Assembly (NCBI RefSeq): GCF_009831215.1
Contig: NZ_WUTW01000002.1
Span: 1,146,905-1,210,904 of the forward strand
Direction: 5' to 3'
DNA: 64,000 nucleotides
Origin: Actinomadura rayongensis
Lineage (GTDB): Bacteria > Actinomycetota > Actinomycetes > Streptosporangiales > Streptosporangiaceae
Made by a program: the position numbers and the translations under genes. A model generated the notes under the pieces. That model searched no databases. It had not been told where the DNA came from and was given only the letters and a program-made list of their open reading frames with translations. Below, piece after piece: positions 57,290 to 64,000 of the stretch (position 1 is the first letter of the stretch; every line of letters begins with the position of its first letter).

Positions 57290-57482
57290 CGTCTCTCCCC
57301 TCGGCCATGCTCTCAACGATCATTAGCGGAGTAGGTCAGCATCGCCCCACCGGCAGGATACCCGTCGGCAAAAGGCCCGGATCGCGACCGCAAAGCCGGG
57401 TCGGCAACGTCTCATATCCGACCGGGGATGGGAAATCGACGGGCCGGTTCGTCCCGATCGGCGGCCCGGTAGCGTGACGTGC

Positions 57483-58442
57483 ATGCGCGCCATCGTGATC
57501 CGTGAACCCGGGGACGCCGACGTCCTCGAATGGACGCAGGTCCCCGATCCCGAACCGCAGCCGGGCGAGGTCGTCGTGGCCGTCGCGGCGGCCGGGGTGA
57601 ACCGTGCGGACGTCCTCCAGCGGCAGGGCTTCTACCCGCCCCCGCCGGGCGCCCCCGACTATCCGGGCCTGGAGGTTTCCGGGACGGTCGCGGCGCTCGG
57701 CCCCGGCGTGACCGGCTGGACGGTCGGCGACCCGGTCTGCGCCCTGCTCGCGGGCGGGGGATATGCCGAGAAAGTAGCGGTCCCGGCGGGGCAACTCCTG
57801 CCCGTCCCCAAGAATGTGGACCTGATCGCCGCCGCAGCGCTCCCGGAAGTCGTCTGCACCGTCTGGTCGAATGTGTTCGAGGTCGCGGGCCTGAAAGAGG
57901 GCGAATCGTTCCTCGTCCACGGCGGCGGCAGCGGCATCGGGACGATGGCGATCCAGCTCGCCCGCGCGACGGGCGCCGGGCGGATCGCCTGCACGGTCGG
58001 CGGCGAGCGCAAGGCGGAGGCGTGCCGGGACCTCGGCGCGGACGTCGCCATCAACTACCGCACCGACGATTTCGTCGCGCACGGCCCGTTCGACGTGATC
58101 CTGGACAATATGGGTGCCGCGTACCTTCCCCGGAACGTCGCGGCGCTCGCGACCGGCGGACGGCTCGTCGTCATCGGGATGCAGGGCGGCATGAAGGGCG
58201 AACTGGACCTGGGCGCGCTGCTGTCGCGGCGGGCGTCCGTCCACGCGACGGGCCTGCGCGCCCGGCCGGTCGCGGAGAAGGCCGCGGTCGTCGCGGCGGC
58301 CGGGGAGCACGTGTGGCCGCTGCTGGAAGAGGGGAAGGTGCGCCCGGTGGTCGACCGGACCGTCCGGATGGAGGAGGCGCCCCTCGCGCACCGCCTGCTG
58401 GAGGAGAGCGGCCACGTCGGCAAAATATTGCTGGTCGTCTGA
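57483..58442 (+). CDS. Zinc-independent quinone oxidoreductase (MDR family)
   Basis: 319 residues from ATG 57483 (GTG at 57474 is possible). QOR/PIG3 pattern: VNRADVLQRQGFYPPPPGAP, GLEVSGTVAALGPGVTGWTV, GGYAEKVAVPAGQLLPVP, ALPEVVCTVWSNVFEVAGLK, HGGGSGIGTMAIQLARATGA (NADPH-binding GxGxxG), NYRTDDFVA. Reduces quinones with NADPH. Zinc ligands are absent. Upstream of bpa by 10 bp, same direction. Confidence 0.9.
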   Translation: MRAIVIREPGDADVLEWTQVPDPEPQPGEVVVAVAAAGVNRADVLQRQGFYPPPPGAPDYPGLEVSGTVAALGPGVTGWTVGDPVCALLAGGGYAEKVAVPAGQLLPVPKNVDLIAAAALPEVVCTVWSNVFEVAGLKEGESFLVHGGGSGIGTMAIQLARATGAGRIACTVGGERKAEACRDLGADVAINYRTDDFVAHGPFDVILDNMGAAYLPRNVAALATGGRLVVIGMQGGMKGELDLGALLSRRASVHATGLRARPVAEKAAVVAAAGEHVWPLLEEGKVRPVVDRTVRMEEAPLAHRLLEESGHVGKILLVV

Positions 58443-58452
58443 GAGAGGGATT

Positions 58453-58992
58453 ATGAGCGAGCCATCGCAGGAGAACGAGCAGGAGCCGCAGGTCCTCGTC
58501 GTCGGGCCGAACGGCATCGCGCTCGGCGGCGCCGGGACGGGCGAGGACGGCGGCGAGAAGTCCGTCGCCGAGATGGTCGAGCAGCCCGCCAAGGTCATGC
58601 GGATCGGCGGGATGATCCGGCAGCTGCTGGACGAGGTCAAGGCCGCCCCGCTGGACGAGGCGAGCCGGGCGCGGCTGCGCGAGATCCACCAGTCGTCCAT
58701 CCAGGAGCTGAAGGACGGTCTCGCGCCGGAGCTGGTGAGCGAGCTGGAGCGGCTGTCGCTGCCGTTCACCGACGGGCAGGTGCCGAGCGAGGGCGAGCTG
58801 CGGATCGCGCAGGCCCAGCTCGTCGGCTGGCTGGAGGGCCTGTTCCACGGGATCCAGACGACGCTGTTCGCGCAGCAGATGGCGGCGCGGGCGCAGCTGG
58901 AGCAGATGCGGCGCGCGCTGCCGGCGGGCATGGTGCCCGGCGGGCAGGAGGAGCAGCAGCCGCCGTCCCGGTCGTCCGGTCCCTACCTCTAG
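58453..58992 (+). CDS. bpa: Bacterial proteasome activator Bpa/PafE
   Basis: 179 residues. Nearly the whole length follows the actinobacterial Bpa family (Rv3780): EQPAKVMRIGGMIRQLLDEV, APLDEASRARLREIHQSSIQ, LKDGLAPELVSELERLSLPF, ELRIAQAQLVGWLEGLFHGI, ALFAQQMAARAQLEQMRR-type end. It finishes with GPYL, the C-terminal motif (GQYL in M. tuberculosis) that docks into the 20S proteasome alpha ring and opens its gate. It is ATP-independent and helps degrade unfolded proteins. 4-bp overlap with the convergent HAD gene. Confidence 0.95.
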   Translation: MSEPSQENEQEPQVLVVGPNGIALGGAGTGEDGGEKSVAEMVEQPAKVMRIGGMIRQLLDEVKAAPLDEASRARLREIHQSSIQELKDGLAPELVSELERLSLPFTDGQVPSEGELRIAQAQLVGWLEGLFHGIQTTLFAQQMAARAQLEQMRRALPAGMVPGGQEEQQPPSRSSGPYL

Positions 58993-59792
58993 GGGAACAG
59001 GCGCTCGATGACCTGGGCGACGCCGTCCTCGTCGTTGCGGGCGGTCGTCGCGGTGACGGCCGCCAGCACGAGCGGATGGGCGTTCGCGACGCCGTAGGAC
59101 GTGCCCGCCCAGGTCAGCATCGGCAGGTCGTTGGGCATGTCGCCGAACGCGACGACGTCGGCGGCGCACAACCCCTGCTCGGCGCAGAGGGCTGCGAGCG
59201 CGCTGGCCTTGGTGACGCCGTGCGCGCTCATCTCCAGCAGCCCGCGGCCGGACGAGTGCGTGACGGTGACGAGGTCCCCCACGGCCTTCCCGGCGACCTC
59301 GGCGAGTTCGTCGGGATGCGCGGTGGGGTGGAACGCGAGCAGTTTCGCGCCGCCCTCGCTGACGAGAGCGTGACCGTCCACGACCCTGCCGCCGAGGGAT
59401 TCGGCGTCGATGCGGCCGAGCGCGAACCGGGACTCGAACACGAACCCGGTCGGGTACTCGACGGCGAACCGCAGTTCCGGGTCGGCGGCGCGGAGCCTTT
59501 CCACGGCCGTGGCGAGGGTCGCGGGGTCGATGAGCCGCGCGCCGAGCACCTTCTCGGCGTGCAGGTCGTAGCGGACGGCGCCGTTCGCGCAGATCGCGAC
59601 GCCCCGGTGCTTCAGCGCGGCGGCGATGTCGGTCATCCAGCGCGGCGGGCGGCCGGTGACGAGCACGAGGGTCGCGCCGGCGCGTTCGACGCGCGCCAGG
59701 GCGGCCACGGTGCGGTCGGAGATCGTGCCGTCGGAGCGGACGATCGTGCCGTCGAGGTCCGTGGCGATCAGCCGGGGTGGTTGCGTCGTCAC
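58989..59792 (-). CDS. HAD-family phosphatase (Cof type)
   Basis: 267 residues from GTG 59792. HAD motifs: LIATDLDGTIVRSDG (nucleophile Asp), LVTGRP (motif II Thr), KASALAAL (Lys), VAFGDMPNDLPML (motif IV). C2 cap between. Cof/IIB sugar-phosphate phosphatase-like. Substrate not known. Confidence 0.92.
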   Translation of the reverse strand: MTTQPPRLIATDLDGTIVRSDGTISDRTVAALARVERAGATLVLVTGRPPRWMTDIAAALKHRGVAICANGAVRYDLHAEKVLGARLIDPATLATAVERLRAADPELRFAVEYPTGFVFESRFALGRIDAESLGGRVVDGHALVSEGGAKLLAFHPTAHPDELAEVAGKAVGDLVTVTHSSGRGLLEMSAHGVTKASALAALCAEQGLCAADVVAFGDMPNDLPMLTWAGTSYGVANAHPLVLAAVTATTARNDEDGVAQVIERLFP

Positions 59793-59901
59793 CCCCGGAA
59801 CATACCCCCCATCTGGCCCCATCTCCCCACCGCGTCCTGCGCGGGCGTCCGCCGGACGGTACCGTCCCGGCAAGGTTCTCATTCCGGACGGGGGGCGGGC
59901 G

Positions 59902-60534
59902 GTGCGCGTTCCAGGCCGTATCGGTCTAGCCGCAGGCGCGGTCGGCGTCGGGGCGGCGGTGCTGTTCGCCGTCGTCCGGCTCGTCCCGTCTGACCCTGCC
60001 GAGCCGCCCGCGCCGGGGCCGAGCGCGACCGGACGGATCGTGCCCGCCACGGTCGCGCCGCTGCCGCCGTCCACGCCCGTCCGGCTGGACGTGCCGCGCA
60101 TCGGCGTCCGGACGGCCCTGATGAAGCTCGCCAAGAATCCCGACCGGACCGTCGAGACGCCGCCGCTCGCCCGCGCCGGCGAGGCCGGGTGGTACCGGCT
60201 CGGCCCGGCGCCGGGCAGCCGGGGCGCCGCCGTGATCATCGGGCATGTCGACTCGCAGCGCGGGCCGGCCGTGTTCTACCGGCTCGGCGAGCTGCGGCCG
60301 GGCGACCGGTTCAGCGTCCGGCGCGCCGACGGGCGCACCGCCGTGTTCCGCGTCGACTCGGTCGAACGCGTGCCCAAGGACCGCTTCCCGACCGAGCGCG
60401 TCTACGCCGACCCGGGCTATCCGGCCATCCGCTTGATCACCTGCGGCGGCCGGTTCGACCGGGGGACCGGGCACTACGTCGACAACGTCATCGCCTACGG
60501 GCACCTTCTGGGAGCGTCCGCCGCGAAGCGGTGA
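59902..60534 (+). CDS. Class F sortase
   Basis: 210 residues from GTG 59902. One N-terminal helix (GLAAGAVGVGAAVLFAVVRL), Pro-rich linker, then the sortase domain: RLDVPRIGVRTALMKLAKNP, GWYRLGPAPGSRGAAVIIGH (catalytic His in GHVDS), FYRLGELRPGDRFSVRRADG, PAIRLITCGGRFDRGTGHYV (catalytic Cys in ITCGG and Arg). Class F of actinobacteria. The next genes form a cluster with it. Promoter lies in the 109 bp after the divergent HAD gene. Confidence 0.92.
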   Translation: MRVPGRIGLAAGAVGVGAAVLFAVVRLVPSDPAEPPAPGPSATGRIVPATVAPLPPSTPVRLDVPRIGVRTALMKLAKNPDRTVETPPLARAGEAGWYRLGPAPGSRGAAVIIGHVDSQRGPAVFYRLGELRPGDRFSVRRADGRTAVFRVDSVERVPKDRFPTERVYADPGYPAIRLITCGGRFDRGTGHYVDNVIAYGHLLGASAAKR

Positions 60535-60568
60535 CATTCGTGCGACTCCCGGCGCTGTCGGGAATGAG

Positions 60569-62350
60569 ATGAATCCCCTCCCCCCACCGGGTTCCGGCCC
60601 CGCCGTGCCCCGGCACCGTTTCGCCCGGTCCGCCCAGGACGAACCGCCGCACGCCCGGCGCCCCGCCGCCGCGTCCGGCCACCTGGCGGCACCGGCGACA
60701 TGGGGCACGCGGACGCCGTCCGCAACCGTCACCGTCCCGGACGTGACCCCGTTCGTCCCCACCGCACCCCCGAGTCCGGCCGCCCCGACACACCGCGCCG
60801 CGCCCGCGCCGCCGCGTCCGCCGGCGCCCGCACACCGCGCCCCCGACGCGCCGTCGGGTCTGACCACCCCAGCGCACCGCGCGCCCGACACGTCCCCGCG
60901 TCCGGCTGGCCCCGCGCACCGCGCGACCGGCGCGCTGCCGCGTCCGGCGGCGCCCACGCACCGCGCGCCCGACACGCCGTCGGGTCCGGCCATCCCAGCG
61001 CACCGCGCGCCCGATGCGCCCTCGCGTCCGTTGGCGCCCGCGCACCACGTTCTCGACGCGCCCGTGCGTCCGCTGGTGCCCGCGCACCGCGTCCCTGACG
61101 CGCCGCCGCGCCCATCGGCCCCCGCGCCCTACGCGCCGCCGCGACCGGGCGGCCCCGCGCACCGGGCGACCGGCGCGCCGCCGCGACCGGCTGGTCCGGC
61201 GCACCGCGTCGTGGCGCAGGGGGGTGGGCATCGCAGCAAGGCGCGGCGTGCGGATCGTGATGATTCCGATGGCAAGCGGAGTCTTCCGCGGCTCGACCCG
61301 GCCGAGATGCGGGTGACCGTGCTGATTCCGGCGCACAACGAGGCCAAGCAGATCACCGAGACGATCGCGTCCCTGCGGCAGCAGCGGCGTCCGCCGGACC
61401 ACATCGTCGTGATCGCCGACAACTGCACCGACGACACCGCCGGGCTCGCGCAGCTCTGCGGCGTCGAGATCGTCGGCACGCGCGGGAACAAGCACAAGAA
61501 GGCGGGCGCGCTCAACCAGGTCCTGGACTCGCTGCTGCCGATCTTCGGCCCGCAGGACGCGGTCATGGTCATGGACGCCGACTCGGCGCTCGACTCCGGC
61601 TTCATCCACAACGGCGTCGAGTACCTCGCGACCGGACGGTACGCGGCCGTCGGCGGGACGTTCACCGGCAAGCCCGGCGGCGGGCTCGTCGGCATGTTCC
61701 AGCGCAACGAGTACGCCCGGTACGCCCGGGACGTCCGGCGGTTGCAGGGGAAGGCGCTCGTCCTGACCGGCACGGCCACGATCTTCCGCGCGACGACGCT
61801 CCAGGAGGTCGTCGCCGCCCGGAAGGCGGAGAGGCTGCCCGGGCTGCCGCACGTTTACGACGTCCGGGTGCTGACCGAGGACAACGAACTCACCCTCGCG
61901 ATCCTCCACCTCGGATTCCGCATTCTGTGCCCGCCGGAATGCACGCTCACGACCGAGGTCATGCCCACCTGGACACAACTCGCCCAGCAGCGGTTGCGCT
62001 GGAAGCGCGGCGCGCTGGAGAACCTCATCGACTACGGCTGGACCCCGATCACCCGCTCGTATTGGGGCCGCCAGTTGCTGTCGCTGATCGGCATCGTCGT
62101 CATCACCGCGTATCTCGCCTCGGTCGCCTATTCGGCGGTCTGGCTCGGCGGGATCCAGCTCAGCCCGATCTGGGGCGCCGTCACCGTGATCTTCATGCTG
62201 GAACGCGTGGTGACCGTCCGTCAGCGCGGAAAGACCCAGATGGCCGTCGCCGCCACGATCTTCATCGAGATGGTGTTCGACGTCTTTCTGCAAGCCGTCC
62301 AGGCACGTGCATTCTGGCAGGCCGCCTGGCGCAAAGAGAGGAAATGGTAG
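60569..62350 (+). CDS. Processive GT2 glycosyltransferase with long Pro/Ala/His-rich N-terminus
   Basis: 593 residues. Residues 1-245 are low complexity with about fourteen imperfect repeats of PAHRAPD(A/T)P.RP type. From 247 the GT2 domain: MRVTVLIPAHNEAKQITETI, HIVVIADNCTDDTAGLA, VMVMDADSALDSG (DxD), LTEDNELTLA (TED), LAQQRLRWKRGALENL (QxxRW). Two or three membrane helices follow. This is the cellulose/hyaluronan-synthase-like set for a processive beta-glycan synthase. GGGAATGAG precedes ATG 60569. Directly followed by a 54-residue membrane protein. Confidence 0.88.
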   Translation: MNPLPPPGSGPAVPRHRFARSAQDEPPHARRPAAASGHLAAPATWGTRTPSATVTVPDVTPFVPTAPPSPAAPTHRAAPAPPRPPAPAHRAPDAPSGLTTPAHRAPDTSPRPAGPAHRATGALPRPAAPTHRAPDTPSGPAIPAHRAPDAPSRPLAPAHHVLDAPVRPLVPAHRVPDAPPRPSAPAPYAPPRPGGPAHRATGAPPRPAGPAHRVVAQGGGHRSKARRADRDDSDGKRSLPRLDPAEMRVTVLIPAHNEAKQITETIASLRQQRRPPDHIVVIADNCTDDTAGLAQLCGVEIVGTRGNKHKKAGALNQVLDSLLPIFGPQDAVMVMDADSALDSGFIHNGVEYLATGRYAAVGGTFTGKPGGGLVGMFQRNEYARYARDVRRLQGKALVLTGTATIFRATTLQEVVAARKAERLPGLPHVYDVRVLTEDNELTLAILHLGFRILCPPECTLTTEVMPTWTQLAQQRLRWKRGALENLIDYGWTPITRSYWGRQLLSLIGIVVITAYLASVAYSAVWLGGIQLSPIWGAVTVIFMLERVVTVRQRGKTQMAVAATIFIEMVFDVFLQAVQARAFWQAAWRKERKW

Positions 62351-62515
62351 ATGTACAACACTCCCCCCATCGGCGGTGTGGCCGCCGGATTCGGCGGCGC
62401 CGCCGCGGCCTCGCCGTGGCTCGGCGTGCAGGCCCTCTGGGTCGGGCTGGCCGTCTTCACGCTCGTGTCCGCCGGACTGGCCGTGAAGCGGATCCTCCCC
62501 GCGCGGAAGGGCTGA
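62351..62515 (+). CDS. 54-residue membrane protein following the GT2 gene
   Basis: Begins at the base after the GT2 stop, with the GT2 gene's GAGGAAATGG as ribosome site. Sequence starts MYNTPPIGGVAAGFGGAAAA, then one hydrophobic helix (VQALWVGLAVFTLVSAGLAV), ending KRILPARKG. Too short for most automatic calling. Its position flush with the GT2 gene suggests a small partner subunit; no family known. Confidence 0.7.
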   Translation: MYNTPPIGGVAAGFGGAAAASPWLGVQALWVGLAVFTLVSAGLAVKRILPARKG

Positions 62516-62522
62516 CCGACGC

Positions 62523-62553
62523 GAAAGCCGGGGCGACCCGCACCCCGGCTTTC
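62523..62553. terminator. Bidirectional terminator between the GT2 cluster and serS
   Basis: GAAAGCCGGGG (62523-62533) pairs perfectly with CCCCGGCTTTC (62543-62553) over a 9-base loop. Confidence 0.85.
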
Positions 62554-62558
62554 CCCGT

Positions 62559-63818
62559 TCACCGCTTGATCGGCTCCAGGACGTCCTGCCCGAGGAACTT
62601 GCGCAGCGCCTCGGGCACGTGGACCGAACCGTCCGCGCGCTGGTGGTTCTCCAGGATCGCCACCATCCAGCGCGTCGTGGCGAGCGTGCCGTTCAGCGTC
62701 GCGACCGGCTGGTTCTTCCCGTCCTCGTCCCGGTGCCGGACGGCCAGCCGCCGCGCCTGGAACTCCGTGCAGTTCGACGTGGACGTGACCTCCCGGTACG
62801 TCCCCTGCGTCGGGACCCACGCCTCGCAGTCGTACTTGCGGGCCGCGCTCGTCCCGAGGTCGCCCGCCGCGACGTCGATCACCCGGTAGGGCAGCTCGAC
62901 CTTCGCGAGCATCTCCTTCTCCCACTCCAGCAGCCGCAGGTGCTCGGCGTGGGCGTCCGCCGGGTCGCAGTAGGAGAACATCTCCACCTTGTCGAACTGG
63001 TGGACGCGGATGATGCCCCGCGTGTCCTTCCCGTACGACCCCGCCTCGCGGCGGAAGCACGACGACCACGCGACGTACCGCCGCGGGAGCGCGTCGATGA
63101 TCTCGTTCATGTGGTACGCGGCGAGCGGTACTTCCGACGTCCCGACGAGGTAGAGGTCGTCCTCCTCCAGCCGGTACACCTCGGCGGCGTGGGCGCCGAG
63201 GAACCCGGTGCCCTCCATCGCCTCCGGCTTGACCAGCACCGGCGGATACATCGGGACGAACCCGGCCGCGACCGCCTGCTCCATCGCCAGGTTCAGCAGC
63301 GCGTACTGCAGCCGCGCGCCGACGCCCGTCAGGTAGTAGAACCGCGCGCCCGCGACCTTCGCGCCGCGCTCCATGTCGATGGCGCCGAGGCCCTCGCCCA
63401 GCTCCAGATGGTCCTTCGGCTCGAAGTCGAAGCGCGGCGGCTCGCCGACGTGCTCCAGGACGACGAAGTCCTCCTCGCCGCCCGCCGGAGCGCCCTCCTC
63501 CACGAGGTTCGGGACGAGCCGCAGCACCGCCGTCAGCTCCTCGCCGAGCCGGTCCGCGTCGGCCTCGGCCTCCTTGACCTGCTGCGCCAGCTCCTTGGCG
63601 CGGGCGAGCAGCGCGGCGCGCTCGTCGCCCTGCGCCCGCGACACCGACTTGCCGAAACTCTTCTGCTCGGCGCGCAGCCGCTCGAACGACGACAGCGCGG
63701 AGCGGCGCCGCTCGTCCAGGTCGAGCAGCCGTCCGACGACGGCCTCATCCGCCCCGCGGGCGCGCTGCGAAGCGCGCAGCCGCTCGGGGTCCTCTCGAAG
63801 AGCTCGCAGGTCGATCAC
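62559..63818 (-). CDS. serS: Seryl-tRNA synthetase
   Basis: 419 residues from GTG 63818. The N-terminal coiled-coil arm (about 30-105) and class II catalytic core are complete: [38 protein letters not shown] (motif 1-2 start TSEVPL), [20 protein letters not shown] (motif 2), [37 protein letters not shown] (motif 3 with Arg). It charges tRNA-Ser in the cytoplasm; the tRNA-Ser(UGA) lies 14 kb away. Confidence 0.97.
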   Translation of the reverse strand: MIDLRALREDPERLRASQRARGADEAVVGRLLDLDERRRSALSSFERLRAEQKSFGKSVSRAQGDERAALLARAKELAQQVKEAEADADRLGEELTAVLRLVPNLVEEGAPAGGEEDFVVLEHVGEPPRFDFEPKDHLELGEGLGAIDMERGAKVAGARFYYLTGVGARLQYALLNLAMEQAVAAGFVPMYPPVLVKPEAMEGTGFLGAHAAEVYRLEEDDLYLVGTSEVPLAAYHMNEIIDALPRRYVAWSSCFRREAGSYGKDTRGIIRVHQFDKVEMFSYCDPADAHAEHLRLLEWEKEMLAKVELPYRVIDVAAGDLGTSAARKYDCEAWVPTQGTYREVTSTSNCTEFQARRLAVRHRDEDGKNQPVATLNGTLATTRWMVAILENHQRADGSVHVPEALRKFLGQDVLEPIKR

Positions 63819-63867
63819 AGACCCGAGGCTACCGGCCCGCACCCCTCTGCCGCGCGCGAGTATCCCG

Positions 63868-64000
63868 CTACCGGACGTCCACGTAGTCGGTCCCGCTGGT
63901 CGCCGGGAGGTAGGTGGGGCTGCCGGTGTAGACGGCGCGCCAGGTGCCGTCCTTGACGGCCTTGAACGTGCGGGCGAACGTGCCGGCGGACGTGGTCTTG
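63868..64000 (-). CDS. Secreted Ig-like repeat protein (C-terminal fragment)
   Basis: Last 43 codons; the gene enters from the right edge. The product ends [20 protein letters not shown] then [18 protein letters not shown], the final Ig-like domain of actinobacterial exported proteins of the type with DGTWRA..-GN.TH.. .SATDYVDVR ends. No other domain visible. Confidence 0.6.
   Translation of the reverse strand, partial: KTTSAGTFARTFKAVKDGTWRAVYTGSPTYLPATSGTDYVDVR

Overview
The window is chromosomal DNA from a very GC-rich filamentous actinobacterium. The gene set fits the Streptosporangiales, most likely an Actinomadura-like member of the Thermomonosporaceae: a Bpa/PafE proteasome activator, SigE-family sigma factor, class E and F sortases, Scr1/DUF397 regulator pair, EspI-like ParA protein and DUF574-type methyltransferase. 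The genus call is inference. Third-codon GC is so high that long open frames occur in all six phases, so starts were chosen from ribosome binding sites, overlaps and family alignments.

Layout. 1-0.8 kb: start of a BlaI-type repressor with its operator, then a PAP2 phosphatase. About 0.9-11.2 kb: a compact integrative element, visibly lower in GC, with three stacked inverted repeats at its left end, four small leftward genes, an HTH/DUF397 regulator pair, a VirD4/TraG-like coupling ATPase, a replication-relaxation protein, membrane proteins, a lipoprotein, an excisionase and a convergent tyrosine integrase. 11.3-17.7 kb: a zinc-ribbon protein, HTH protein, divergent SDR/TetR pair, PLP-dependent D-amino acid enzyme, DUF1266 protein, homogentisate dioxygenase and secreted protein. 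18.0-28.3 kb: one leftward operon of nine genes, eight of whose joints overlap (seven of them by 4 bp), for a lipid-linked polysaccharide: priming transferase, polymerase, flippase, deacetylase, glycosyltransferase, Wzz-like protein, second glycosyltransferase, ATP-grasp ligase and FAD oxidoreductase.

28.6-42.3 kb: secreted proteins, a class E sortase, an adenylate cyclase divergent from a MerR regulator, a membrane-anchored ECF sigma factor, a SigE-type sigma factor divergent from a Cys-rich double-psi-barrel protein plus MauE, an AAA ATPase, a pirin/MarR pair with palindromic operators, and two cell-wall hydrolases. 42.3-48.3 kb: a nucleobase-type cluster (NCS1 permease, two IPNS-like oxygenases, an adenosine-deaminase-family enzyme, an AlaX-like protein) under a divergent XRE-cupin regulator with clear operators.

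48.3-64 kb: tRNA-Ser(UGA) followed by two small genes that look like remnants of another integrated element (one is homologous to a gene of the 1-11 kb element), an HTH-TPR/SLOG-like pair, a membrane Ser/Thr kinase, small enzymes, an orphan EspI-like ParA protein with a repetitive Pro-rich tail, a quinone oxidoreductase, Bpa, a HAD hydrolase, a class F sortase/processive GT2/54-residue membrane protein cluster, serS, and the end of a secreted protein.

The most promising candidates for undescribed biology are the nucleobase cluster with one oxygenase paralog that has lost the RxS arginine, the tightly coupled polysaccharide operon with ATP-grasp and FAD tailoring genes, the single-chain transmembrane sigma factor, and the minimal integrative element.
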